A stretch of 64,000 nt of DNA from Paramacrobiotus metropolitanus (lineage: Eukaryota > Tardigrada > Eutardigrada > Parachela > Macrobiotidae), in the NCBI RefSeq assembly GCF_019649055.1, contig NW_026570272.1:186001-250000 (forward strand). Reading direction: 5' to 3'. The stretch's first letter is position 1; each line of letters opens with the position of its first letter. A program made the position numbers and the translations under genes. The notes under the pieces were generated by a model. It saw only the letters and a list, made by a program, of their open reading frames with translations, was not told the origin of the DNA and did not search any database. Positions 8,484-17,833 of the stretch are shown here, one piece after another.

Positions 8484-9668
8484 CTAATGCGAGCGCTGAA
8501 GTCGTTCTTTGATCCGTCGGATGTATTGTTCCTTATCCGTAAAGGTTTCTGGTGTATTCGTTCCGGCCACTACGTCCTGTGGCATGGTCATTTCTCGACC
8601 ATACATCATGTAGAACGGTGAGAACTTAGTCGCGGCATGGACGGCTCGGTTCATTCCGCAGACGACGTAATCCAAGGCTCTGTGCCATCGGTGTCCGTCT
8701 TTTACATCGCAGAACTTCCTTATCCCATCCCATATTGTTTGCATTTGCCGTTCGACTTGTCCTTGTCCTTCCGGATGATGGGCAGTTCCAAGTGTGTGTT
8801 GGATGCCGAAGATCCGTGCGACCTTAGCGAACGTCTTCGCCGTAAAGTGAGTCCCTCTGTCCGAGTGGATGAAGGTCGGCATTCCGTATTTCAGTAGGAC
8901 GTCTCTGACGAAGAACCTTTCGAATTCCCTCGCGGTATTCGTCTTCGTTGCCCGGGCTACGGTGAACTTCGTCAGCTGGTCGGTTACCACTGCGATATAC
9001 TGGTATCCCTTCGTCTCCGTCCGAGGAAGGGGACCTTTGAAGTCCGCGTATATGCGATACCAAGCTTCACCGACTTCCGTCTTTTGGAGTTTACCCGGTG
9101 GTGGACATCGTTGCTTGTTCGTCATAATGCATTGTCGGCATTTCTCAATGTAGGCTATGGCGTCGCTATTCATGCGAGTCCAAAAGTAGCGTAGCTTCAA
9201 TGCTTCGATCGTTTTCTCCCGTCCGAAGTGGTTTCCGGTTTTTCCGTCGTGGAGCGATCGGATGATTTGATTCCGCATAAAGAGTGGTACGACGAAGCAA
9301 CGTTCCAACTTTGTGTTGATCGTCTTCAGTCTGTACAATACTCCTTGCGCCATCTGGTAGTGTTCCAGATGTTTCGACTTGTGGTCGAGTTTCTCTGGAT
9401 TTTCCAGTTCATCGATGATTTTGCGTAGTTGCGGGTCTCGCAACTGCGCTTTCCGAAGTTCCGTGTTCGGTTCGGGTGGAGGTGGGAGTGTCTCTTCGAC
9501 TTCCAACTCGTCCTCCTCCGCCGTGTTGACGGTCCGAATGGTCGGTTCCGGTATCTCCGGTGCTGGGATGTTTATGACTCGGACCTCTGTGGTACTCAAG
9601 TCGTCCCAGTCGGTTATGACTTTGCATCCGGGGAGAACCGGTGGAAGGGGGATTTTGGTGGGTTTTCC
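8484..9668 (-). CDS. pol: Pol integrase: HHCC zinc finger and DDE core (after first in-frame stop)
   Basis: Reads on in the Pol frame directly after TAA at 9669-9671; the first in-frame start-like codon is TTG at 9599, so separate initiation is unlikely. Contains the HHCC zinc-binding domain (LHDGKTGNHFG and CRQC) and the catalytic core: the first Asp in YADFKGPL, the second in HSDRGTHF, the Glu in HPEGQGQVER. Length and spacing are normal for Ty3/gypsy. It ends at TAG 8484-8486 just after the core. Role: inserts the element cDNA into host chromosomes. Confidence 0.85.
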   Translation of the reverse strand, partial: GKPTKIPLPPVLPGCKVITDWDDLSTTEVRVINIPAPEIPEPTIRTVNTAEEDELEVEETLPPPPEPNTELRKAQLRDPQLRKIIDELENPEKLDHKSKHLEHYQMAQGVLYRLKTINTKLERCFVVPLFMRNQIIRSLHDGKTGNHFGREKTIEALKLRYFWTRMNSDAIAYIEKCRQCIMTNKQRCPPPGKLQKTEVGEAWYRIYADFKGPLPRTETKGYQYIAVVTDQLTKFTVARATKTNTAREFERFFVRDVLLKYGMPTFIHSDRGTHFTAKTFAKVARIFGIQHTLGTAHHPEGQGQVERQMQTIWDGIRKFCDVKDGHRWHRALDYVVCGMNRAVHAATKFSPFYMMYGREMTMPQDVVAGTNTPETFTDKEQYIRRIKERLQRSH

Positions 9669-12600
9669 TTATCCTTCTTCTTTCCTCTTGGAGGCGTTCG
9701 CCTTCAGACGTCTAAGAGTCCGTATTGTACAGACCTTAACTTCGTCCTTGAAGTCCTCGAAGTTGGGGACTTGGTCCAACTCTTCGTGTGGATCTTTGTC
9801 CTCACTACGTTCGAGTGGCCATCTCGACAGGGCGTCCGCATTGTCGCAGAATACGCCTGGCTTATACTCGATGGTTATGTCCCGTCCTTGTAAAGCCAGT
9901 GCCCATCTGGTTAGTCGAGGGTTGATGCCAGGTCGGTTCGACTCGCATCGGAGCAGATTCTGCAGTGCTCGGTGATCCGTTCTTACGGTGAATGGTCCGT
10001 GGTCAATGAAGTGCTTAAATTTCTGCACGGCCCATACCACGGCCAAACATTCCCATTCGGTAACTCCATAGTTGAGTTCCGGTCCTCGTAGGACTCTGCT
10101 GGCGTAGGCGATTGGATGATCGTCTTGTGAGATCACCGCGCCAAGTCCGGCTCCGCTTGCGTCACATTCAATGACGGTCTTCTTGGTCGGGTCGAACTTC
10201 GCCAGTACAGGTGCTTCGGTTAGCGCCTTCTTGATGTCGTTGAACTCAGCCGTGTGGGCTTCCGTCCAATCGAGCTTGATATTTTTGTCCTTCCGGAGGA
10301 GCTCGTACATTTTCGACGTCTTCTGAGCGTATCCTCGGATGAATTTCCGATAGTAGTTGGCCAGTCCGAGGAACGACCTGAGTTGCCGTTCAGTTCTCGG
10401 GCAGCTTTGTTCTGCAATACAGGCCACTTTCTCGTCATCGGTCTGGACTCCGTCTTTGCTGAGGACGTGTCCGAGGAACAGCAGTCTGTCCGTTCCGATC
10501 TCACATTTGGAGGGTTTGACCGTAAATCCGGCATCGCGGAGGCATTCGAGAGTCGCTCGAAAAGCTTCAAGGAAGTCTTCGAAAGTTTTACCGAAGAAGA
10601 TGATGTCGTCGATGTAGGCGAACACACCTTTCTTCCGAGCTGATGCCGTAATTTTATCCATATGCATTTGGAAAGTTGCTGGTCCGTTGCAGACTCCAAA
10701 CGGCATACGGTTAAATCGCCACATGCCTTCGGGTGTTACGAAGGTCGTGTAGTCTTTGGATTGTTCGTCCATAGGAATTTGCCAAAAGCCGGACTGACAG
10801 TCTACCTTGCCGTAGTATTCCATTCCGGCACATCGGTCCAATAGCTCGTCCGGGTTCGGTAGTGGGTAGTTGTTTTTCTTCGTAACGGCATTCAACTTGA
10901 TATAGTTGATGCAGAAGCGTGTTCCTACCGTGCCGTCTCCGTTCCGTTTCGCGGCTAAGACGACGGGGAAGCTCCATGCAGCCGATGACGGTTCGATGAC
11001 TCCTTGGTCGAGCATCTCCTGCACGTGTTTCTGGATGAATTCGCGTCCCTTCCAGCTTGTCCTGGTGGGGTTCATCTTAATCGGCTGTGCACCTTGGACA
11101 TCAATGGTATGTGTTACCCCTTTGACGTCTCCGTAAGGTTTCTTCGAGGTCGGAAATACAGTCCGGTAATCCCATGCAACTGCCTTCAGTTTAGCTAGTT
11201 GCTCGTCGGTTAAGTTTTTTCCGAAGTTCATGGAGTCGATGATTCTCCGTCGCTCCTCCTGGGATTCCGCGTCTTCCTTTTCTACCTCAGCCGTGTTGAC
11301 TCGTGCTTCCTCGACCTTCTGGTCGTCCGTCATCATAGTGAATGCTTCGGCTCGACCCATCGGTGCGCCTTTGCGTAAGGTGACTTCCCGATGAGTATGG
11401 TTTGCCACCATGACGGTGAACCGTTTCCCGTCATGCTTGGTTACGCCGTCCATGAATTCGACTCCGTCTCGTTTGGGGTCGGATTCACCTAGGTACATCA
11501 GTCTCTGGTCCGTGGATACCGGTACGTCCAGGACGACTTCTACCATGGTTACGGCTCGAGGGATGAGTTTGACCTTCCGTTGAGATCGAACTCCTGTTGC
11601 CTCGAAAACTTCGAACTGGGGTTTTGGCTTTATTTCCCGAGTAGGGGGCCATGTCTTCGCCACTTTGTGTGGGAGTTCCCATTCGACGAATTCATTATTG
11701 ATTTCCGGTTCATAGACATCGGCATATTGCATATGGCCAAGTCGTGCGCCTTTTTTCAACACCTTCGTTTGGTGAGTCGTATTCTGGATGTTTATCCATG
11801 CCGTGTCATTTTGGGGTCGGATGTCGATCTTGGCTTCGATTGGCCGAATAGGTCGGACTACCCGTTGTAGGGTAGAGAAGTAAATTCGTCTTCTCGGATC
11901 CATTGGTTTGGCCGTCCGTACCTTGATCGAACATGTTGACCATGGTGGGAGAGAGACTCGGTCGCTGTTAAAGACAACTTGTCGGTCTAACGCTTTCGTC
12001 TCTACGTAAGGATCCAGCTTCAAGTGGTGGACTTCTGGGCATTTGTTGTCCAGGTCCAGCTCGTCAATCGTCTTGACTTTGGCGACTCGTGCCTTCCATG
12101 TGTTGAAATGCTCCGACTTCTGTTGGTCGGTCAAGTTAGCCAAGGTCGGTTGTTCGGTTGACAACTGCTGAATGACGATTGTTGGAGGTCGGAAGTCGTC
12201 TTGTTCCGGTTTACCTCCTCCGAATTCCCACAAAGCCTTAAGTTGGTCGAGTTCCTCCTGTTGTTCGGGGTCGACTGGCTTGGGCTGTTCGGTTTGTTCC
12301 GGTTGCTCGTCTATAAATTCTGTGTGAACTATAGACCGCAATGCTGTAGTTAGCCGGACATCGAAGGTCGGTTCTTCGTCCTCCGATGACGAATCATCCG
12401 AGTCGTTTATGCTCGGTTTATCCGTCTTACAGTGTCGGACTGACAGATCGAATTCTTCGTCGTCATCTTCCTCGGATTCTTCCGAAGGTCGGTTATCGGA
12501 GTCTGTGTCCGCCGAATCGCTCGTGCTTTGTATGTCCGAGTCGTCCGACTGATAATCTTCGAATTCGACTTCCGATCCGTTTTCGGGGTCGACTTCTGGC

Positions 12601-15305
12601 ACGTCTTCGAATCCGACCTTTGTGGTCGGTTCGAGTTGGTCGACTTTATCCGTCAGTTGGGTCGGTCGACTTACCCCGTCCTGATTCTCGAGGTCGGCTG
12701 GCTGCGAGCCTATGTTGCTCAGCCATCGGATGCTCGGCGGTTGGGGCTTCCGACAGCGGTCTACCTTCCGTTCCTGTTGCGGAGGCGACGGTGACGACGG
12801 TCTTTCGTCCGACCAAGTTAGGTCGTGATGAGCTTTTATTGCTCGTACTACCTCGTCAATATTGTCTTGACAGATAGCACACCGATAAAGTTGATCGGTT
12901 TCCTCCAGGACTACGTCTCCTTGAGGCTTCGCCGGGCTACTCGCAAACTTCACGTTGGTTGGAGTGTGCGGCGTAAGTGGTGGTAACGGTCTAGGAACTT
13001 GCCGCGTTATGGCAGTGTCCTCGCCGTACCGTTGCCAAAATGCAGTCGTTGTCGATTCTCCGTGCAACCTTACTCGCTGCATGTAGGCGAAAAGTTGGGA
13101 GCCTAGTTCCTGGCAAGGCATCTCGAGCGGGGGTGGTATAGGAAGTCCGTATTCCATATACTGTCGATGGATCGGAATTCGTTCGTCCTCCCATTCCCAT
13201 GCTTCGTCCTCTATGTCGTTCATGAGGGCGATTACCGGTTCACACGTTTGTTGTGCGTCCAGTATCTGGTCGGGGGTTATTGCTCCGTTCTGTTGCAGAG
13301 TGGTCACTATCTCCGACGTCCGTTGGTCGAGAAAGTGTCGAACTCCCGAGAACCAAGTTCGGTACTTTTGTCGTACTTCCTCTCGGTTCATGGCATCCGC
13401 GTCAGCGGATGCCTCTGGTATCGGGATAGACTTCAATACGGTCTTCGCCGATCGTAATGTACCAGTGCTTTTCCGTTCTTCGTACGCTTCGATGGCGTTG
13501 TGCAGCTTAAGTTCCTCGAGCAGAGTCCGGTTGTTGTCCCGGCAGTCACGGCAGATGTTACGTGTGGAGTTCGCCGGGTGATCAAGCCGACTAATCCGAA
13601 CTTCGTTTCCTACCGTGTCCGATGCCTCTGGTATCGGGATAGACTGCACTACCGTCGTTCCTTCTGGTTGTTCCGGAATAGGAATCGGCGTCAGAATGAA
13701 GGTGAATTTCGAATGCAGGTAGTCGCATCCGAGTAGCACCGGGATGTCCGCTTCGGTCGGTTGGACGTGAAAAGTGTGATGGCTGGTAAAGCCCTGCATT
13801 GTTACAGGTGCCGTACAGCAATGAGACACTACGAAGGCGACTTGTCCGCCTACACCGAGTATTTTGGTGTAGTGTCCGAGAGGTTGTATCGTTAAGCCGT
13901 TCCTCTCACAAAACCGTTGTTCGATGAGCGAGGTTTCCGCTCCGGTATCCAACATCGCCAGTGTGGGCGTGGATCCGACTTGGATTTCGTGTGTCCAAGC
14001 TCGAACTGTCTTCGGTTTCTTATGTGTTCCCTTCTCAAAGGTAACTTCCCGCACCGTTGGTTTGATGGGGATTAACGACACCGGTCCGTGGTCGGCTGGC
14101 TGTTGAGTTGAACCTTGTGTAGGTCCGACTCCGACTTCAACCACTTCTATTACCTCGGGTCGGTTAGCTACTCCGTCCTCCGGTATTTCGGCGGTTCCGA
14201 ACCGTCGTGCCTGTGCCAGTATCCGTTCCTCCATTGAGACTTCTGTTGGCCTCAATGTTGACCACATGTAGTCGAGGTTGAGGAATGTTCGAGAGCCAGC
14301 TACCGTTCTGGTCGGCTGCTCCTTTGCCTGGAAGAGGTCCGCTTCTCCCGGCCGAGAGTAAACGGGTACCTGTGCTTCCAATGGGACGGTTTCCCATTGC
14401 TCGAATCCTTCCGGTTCTTCGGTAAGGTCGATTGCTGCCATTGTTGCAGCGTATCTATCCGTGGCGCGTCCGGATGATACATTGGGGAAGTTCCTGTTGC
14501 CCCGGTGCGTGGATCGGCGTCCCGGTCCTCCACGTCTTGGGCCTCGTCTGGGCTGCTCGGTTGAGTTTGTCCTCACCGGCAATCCGGTCCAACTTCCGTG
14601 GCCGGGCCGTACTACGTCACTTTGTGTGACGGACGGTGCAGTCGCATTGTTTGCGCTGCTTGGGTCGGGCAATTCCTGCGTTCCGACCTCCGACGTTCCA
14701 GCGCCAAGTTGATGCGCTGGGTCGGTTGCCTCGAGTGCCTGTTGCATCCCGGGCCAAGCTTCGACGGTGCCATTGTTGGCGTACACGCCGAGCTGAGCGG
14801 CTAACTTCCGAGCCGTTTCCGCCTCCTTTGTGGAGGTCGACATCGCTTTTGCGAAATCCTCCTCGGAGCTGTTTTCGTTCAGTCCGAGTAGTTGGAGGAT
14901 GGTTGCTATTTGTTGATGGCTTTCCTCCATCGTTGTAGGAAAGTTCCAGTCGTTCCATATCGCCGATGTTCCAGCGCCGTGTCGGTTCGCTGGGTCGGTT
15001 CGGCCGGGCATTTCTTGCGTTCCGGTCCGGAACTCGATTTCACCGTTGTTGATGAAAATTCCGAGTTCGGCTGCCTTAGTTCGGGCGGCCATCGCCTCCT
15101 TTGTGGGGGCTGACAGTGCCGTGAGGAATTCCTCCTCCGTGCAGCTGGTCCAGTCCAGTCCTAATGTGTTTAGGACTGTTACTATCCGTTTTTGTAACGG
15201 ATTAAAGTCCGGCTCGTTCCGTGAGGTAAGCGGCTGGTTAGTTGGGTTATCCTTGTCCGGTGGTTCGGTCGGATGTTGGAGGTCGAATGAGTCACCGGAG
15301 CTCAT
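9669..15305 (-). CDS. pol: Pol: N-terminal repeats, aspartic protease, RT, RNase H
   Basis: 1,878 codons, in the -1 frame relative to Gag, with an ATG overlapping the Gag stop (ATGA) and a frameshift signal 12 bases upstream. N-terminus: two tandem copies of a helical module of about 110 residues (about 33-112 and 128-210). Protease motif LDTGAETS at residue about 452. A long linker (about 560-1,380) carries two CxxC[RQ]DN knuckles and acidic runs. RT runs from about 1,420, with FAYIDDIIFFGK (catalytic YIDD) near 1,566; RNase H starts at about 1,710 (CDASGAGLGAVI). The frame is open throughout and ends at TAA 9669-9671, before the integrase. The linker is unusually long for gypsy Pol. Confidence 0.92.
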   Translation of the reverse strand: MSSGDSFDLQHPTEPPDKDNPTNQPLTSRNEPDFNPLQKRIVTVLNTLGLDWTSCTEEEFLTALSAPTKEAMAARTKAAELGIFINNGEIEFRTGTQEMPGRTDPANRHGAGTSAIWNDWNFPTTMEESHQQIATILQLLGLNENSSEEDFAKAMSTSTKEAETARKLAAQLGVYANNGTVEAWPGMQQALEATDPAHQLGAGTSEVGTQELPDPSSANNATAPSVTQSDVVRPGHGSWTGLPVRTNSTEQPRRGPRRGGPGRRSTHRGNRNFPNVSSGRATDRYAATMAAIDLTEEPEGFEQWETVPLEAQVPVYSRPGEADLFQAKEQPTRTVAGSRTFLNLDYMWSTLRPTEVSMEERILAQARRFGTAEIPEDGVANRPEVIEVVEVGVGPTQGSTQQPADHGPVSLIPIKPTVREVTFEKGTHKKPKTVRAWTHEIQVGSTPTLAMLDTGAETSLIEQRFCERNGLTIQPLGHYTKILGVGGQVAFVVSHCCTAPVTMQGFTSHHTFHVQPTEADIPVLLGCDYLHSKFTFILTPIPIPEQPEGTTVVQSIPIPEASDTVGNEVRISRLDHPANSTRNICRDCRDNNRTLLEELKLHNAIEAYEERKSTGTLRSAKTVLKSIPIPEASADADAMNREEVRQKYRTWFSGVRHFLDQRTSEIVTTLQQNGAITPDQILDAQQTCEPVIALMNDIEDEAWEWEDERIPIHRQYMEYGLPIPPPLEMPCQELGSQLFAYMQRVRLHGESTTTAFWQRYGEDTAITRQVPRPLPPLTPHTPTNVKFASSPAKPQGDVVLEETDQLYRCAICQDNIDEVVRAIKAHHDLTWSDERPSSPSPPQQERKVDRCRKPQPPSIRWLSNIGSQPADLENQDGVSRPTQLTDKVDQLEPTTKVGFEDVPEVDPENGSEVEFEDYQSDDSDIQSTSDSADTDSDNRPSEESEEDDDEEFDLSVRHCKTDKPSINDSDDSSSEDEEPTFDVRLTTALRSIVHTEFIDEQPEQTEQPKPVDPEQQEELDQLKALWEFGGGKPEQDDFRPPTIVIQQLSTEQPTLANLTDQQKSEHFNTWKARVAKVKTIDELDLDNKCPEVHHLKLDPYVETKALDRQVVFNSDRVSLPPWSTCSIKVRTAKPMDPRRRIYFSTLQRVVRPIRPIEAKIDIRPQNDTAWINIQNTTHQTKVLKKGARLGHMQYADVYEPEINNEFVEWELPHKVAKTWPPTREIKPKPQFEVFEATGVRSQRKVKLIPRAVTMVEVVLDVPVSTDQRLMYLGESDPKRDGVEFMDGVTKHDGKRFTVMVANHTHREVTLRKGAPMGRAEAFTMMTDDQKVEEARVNTAEVEKEDAESQEERRRIIDSMNFGKNLTDEQLAKLKAVAWDYRTVFPTSKKPYGDVKGVTHTIDVQGAQPIKMNPTRTSWKGREFIQKHVQEMLDQGVIEPSSAAWSFPVVLAAKRNGDGTVGTRFCINYIKLNAVTKKNNYPLPNPDELLDRCAGMEYYGKVDCQSGFWQIPMDEQSKDYTTFVTPEGMWRFNRMPFGVCNGPATFQMHMDKITASARKKGVFAYIDDIIFFGKTFEDFLEAFRATLECLRDAGFTVKPSKCEIGTDRLLFLGHVLSKDGVQTDDEKVACIAEQSCPRTERQLRSFLGLANYYRKFIRGYAQKTSKMYELLRKDKNIKLDWTEAHTAEFNDIKKALTEAPVLAKFDPTKKTVIECDASGAGLGAVISQDDHPIAYASRVLRGPELNYGVTEWECLAVVWAVQKFKHFIDHGPFTVRTDHRALQNLLRCESNRPGINPRLTRWALALQGRDITIEYKPGVFCDNADALSRWPLERSEDKDPHEELDQVPNFEDFKDEVKVCTIRTLRRLKANASKRKEEG

Positions 15306-15323
15306 CGACCTTGGGCGTTTCCC
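15256..15323 (-). promoter_or_regulatory. Gag-Pol -1 frameshift signal with H-type pseudoknot
   Basis: Slippery heptamer GGGAAAC at 15323-15317 lies in the Gag register as CCG GGA AAC (X XXY YYZ). After a 5-nt spacer comes stem 1: AGGTCGATGAG (15311-15301) with CTCATTCGACCT (15291-15280), 11 bp with one bulged T. Its loop holds TCCGGTG (15299-15293), which is perfectly complementary to CACCGGA (15262-15256), giving a 7-bp stem 2, with 1-nt loop 1, a single A between the stems and a 17-nt loop 3. A -1 slip enters the Pol frame, which is open from 15329; the Gag TGA (15304-15302) lies inside stem 1. All base pairing was checked by hand. Confidence 0.88.
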
Positions 15324-17833
15324 GGGGAGTTACTCCGAGCTGGCCCGTTGTTGGGCGACGCCAAGCCGAAAGGCTGATGTGGCGGTAACTGTTGCCGCCG
15401 TTCCGGAGATCCCTGTTGACCTCCACCGCTATTCCTGCGGTTGCCACCCGACCCGTTTCCTGGGCCGGTTTGCCGGTTTCCGTTACCGGCGCCACCCGAG
15501 CCTCCACCTTGTTGGCGTTGGCGCGGGGGCGGCACGACCAGTGCATAGTTCGGGTTGGCCGATCCCAACGGTCCTCCCGTCTGGTATCGCGTATGCCAAT
15601 CCTCGAACCAACGGCGATTCGGGTTGTCCTGTACCCGGGTGCCGATGAACGCACATCGTGCTTGGTCGTGATTGCTGAACTTGCAGAAATTGCAAGTAAA
15701 GCTGTCCGCTAACGACCATTGGAGGAACAGTTGTTCCATCCGGTCCACATAGGTCGTGTACTGCCGAGCACTTTGTTGTGCCTGGGGAGGTCGGTTCCCT
15801 TGTTGGTTGCCGCCTCCGCCGCGGTTAGGAAAGTTGCCGCGACCGCGTTTTCCGCCGCCACGTCCTTTTCCGCGACTGAAACCTCCGCCGCCATATCCCT
15901 GTGTGGGAGGTGGGCCGTATGCGGAGTATCCCTGGTTCGGGTTCTGTCCGTAACCAAAACCTGTGTTGTTTTGATTACCGCCCGAGCCGTAACCTGGGCC
16001 TCCGTAGTTGTTAACGGGGGCTCCGATTCCAGGTGCCGGGGGGTTCAGATTTGCTGCCGCCGCGCTCGCCCAAGTCTGTTGCTGGACTGGTGCTTGTTGC
16101 ACCGGTGGCGTCGGCGCCGGACTCCGTTGTCCGTACTGTGCCGTTGGAGTTTGGTATCCCGGCATCATGTGCGGCTGATATCCAGTCTGTTGTGGTATCG
16201 CCGGAGGTGGAGCTGGGACAGGTGCAGGTGTTGCTGCCCGGACTCTGGCGTAGTCGCCGTCGCGTTGTCTGCGCACCTCGTACATTTCCTTGCCATTGAC
16301 GAAGCTCCGTAAGTAGTCGCGGAACTCGATTGGTGTCGCTGGCATCCTGATTTCCAGGGCTTCCCGTAGTTTGGGTTCGTGGACGTTCTCTTTGAGATGG
16401 TACATTATTATTTGATCGGTAATCGTGGGGACTTGGGACTTCATGAACATCATTGCATCGTAGTACTGTTCCGGCGTTTCTTCGCCGAAACGGAATATCC
16501 GTTTGTTAATTCGGGATATCATGTTCACTTCTTTGTTCTTGTCCGCAAATCGCTGCTCGAATTTGGTCAGCCATAAGTTGACTGGCCATCCGCCGAGCGG
16601 TTCTCCGGCGGCTTCGAGAGTATGCCACTCTTCCGCTTGGCCCTCTAGTCGGGCTACCAAGTCGGACATGAAAGTCTGATCGTCTTCGTACCACTGTTGG
16701 GCTTGACGATACAGGCTCCGGATCTGTTTAAGCCACCCATGAAGTTTGGTGTGGTCTCCGTCGAACGGCGGTAAGGGTTGCCGACGTCCGTGAGATATCG
16801 CTCGTACCAAAGCAATGTGTGCCGGGTCCTGTGCCGGGGGAATCAGGTGTGCCACCGGCGCAGCTTGTTGTGCAGCCGGGGCAGGTGGCGGGTTGGCATA
16901 TGGTACGTGACCTTGTTGGTCTTCGTATGCCCCCTGTTGATAGGCTTCTTCGTCGTAGCCGTCGTATTCGTCCTGTTGCGGATACCGAGCCTGGGCCTGG
17001 TCTTCGTGACGAGGCCGTTGTGGCTGTCCTCCATACTGTTGTGGAGGGGGCGCTCGATTTTGTCTCGGCGCCTGCGGATAGAATCCACTCGGTTGGTCGT
17101 AGACTCTTCCGTACCGGTTGGGCTGTGTTCCCTGAACCGGTATCCGACCTTGTATTAGTCGGTGTGGAGGCACCCGACCTTGTTGGTCGGAGCTATCCTC
17201 TCCGTTCTGTCCGTCCTGCCGCTGGTCGGTCGTGTTAAATGACCGAGCCCTTGCTCGTTCAAAGTCGAACGGCGGGTTCTGGCGGAGGAAGTTCGGATTG
17301 GAGTTCGTCCTTGGTGGGCGATATGCTTCGATGCCCGGTCTCAATGGCGGGACTGGGAGACGTTCGGCATCTGTTGTCCGATCTCCTCTCGCATTAGGTA
17401 CCGGCGCGTACGTTGTTGTCCGCGTCGCGTACGAGGTGCTGGTGTATGCACCGGCAGACGTCGTTGTCGCCACGTTCGACGTTGGCACTCGCGGTGCCGC
17501 GGTCGACGTATTGTGTTCCGGTTCCGGAGCACTCGGTATAGTTGGTGGTTGTGGGATTGTTCCCACACTCGGGTCGGTCGTTACGACTCCGACGAAGTAG
17601 GAGGTGTTGTTCTCCTTCTCCGCCGTTTGCTGGGTTGGGTTGATTCCCCACAGGATGTCACTGATAGTTCGTGACGGGTGTTGATCCTGTGCCATGGACG
17701 TCCGGTATGAGGGAGGTTCAACCCGGCTATGTTCCCGGTATGAAGGAAGTTCGACCTGGCTTTGTTCCAGGTGCCTCTTCTCTTCCCTCAGACACCGTGT
17801 TTCCGTGTCCATCTCGTCCATTTGCCGCATCAT
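15302..17833 (-). CDS. gag: Gag: capsid domain and CCHC nucleocapsid knuckle
   Basis: 843 codons from ATG ATG at 17833. N-terminus: two short PSY repeats, one of them a PPSY like the late-domain motifs retroviruses use for budding factors (residues about 30-42); then Pro/Gln/Tyr-rich sequence; a capsid (retrotransposon gag) domain at about 350-520 (PPFDGDHTKLHGWLKQI, then EEWHTLEAAGEPLGGW and LTKFEQRFADKN); a Pro/Gly/Gln-rich stretch with Arg-Gly-Gly runs; one CCHC knuckle CNFCKFSNHDQARC at about 714-727 (C-x2-C-x4-H-x4-C). It overlaps the coiled-coil ORF by 107 bases in the +1 frame and ends in ATGA with Pol. Particle-forming RNA-binding protein of the element. Confidence 0.9.
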   Translation of the reverse strand: MMRQMDEMDTETRCLREEKRHLEQSQVELPSYREHSRVEPPSYRTSMAQDQHPSRTISDILWGINPTQQTAEKENNTSYFVGVVTTDPSVGTIPQPPTIPSAPEPEHNTSTAAPRVPTSNVATTTSAGAYTSTSYATRTTTYAPVPNARGDRTTDAERLPVPPLRPGIEAYRPPRTNSNPNFLRQNPPFDFERARARSFNTTDQRQDGQNGEDSSDQQGRVPPHRLIQGRIPVQGTQPNRYGRVYDQPSGFYPQAPRQNRAPPPQQYGGQPQRPRHEDQAQARYPQQDEYDGYDEEAYQQGAYEDQQGHVPYANPPPAPAAQQAAPVAHLIPPAQDPAHIALVRAISHGRRQPLPPFDGDHTKLHGWLKQIRSLYRQAQQWYEDDQTFMSDLVARLEGQAEEWHTLEAAGEPLGGWPVNLWLTKFEQRFADKNKEVNMISRINKRIFRFGEETPEQYYDAMMFMKSQVPTITDQIIMYHLKENVHEPKLREALEIRMPATPIEFRDYLRSFVNGKEMYEVRRQRDGDYARVRAATPAPVPAPPPAIPQQTGYQPHMMPGYQTPTAQYGQRSPAPTPPVQQAPVQQQTWASAAAANLNPPAPGIGAPVNNYGGPGYGSGGNQNNTGFGYGQNPNQGYSAYGPPPTQGYGGGGFSRGKGRGGGKRGRGNFPNRGGGGNQQGNRPPQAQQSARQYTTYVDRMEQLFLQWSLADSFTCNFCKFSNHDQARCAFIGTRVQDNPNRRWFEDWHTRYQTGGPLGSANPNYALVVPPPRQRQQGGGSGGAGNGNRQTGPGNGSGGNRRNSGGGQQGSPERRQQLPPHQPFGLASPNNGPARSNSPGNAQGR

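Noticed and set aside
7455-9671. Alternative genetic code with TAG/TAA read as Gln.
   Set aside because: Several ORFs end naturally at TAG or TAA with all frames closed afterwards (for example 7455, 17727, LINE end 33502, mag-like element end 47799), so these codons work as stops.
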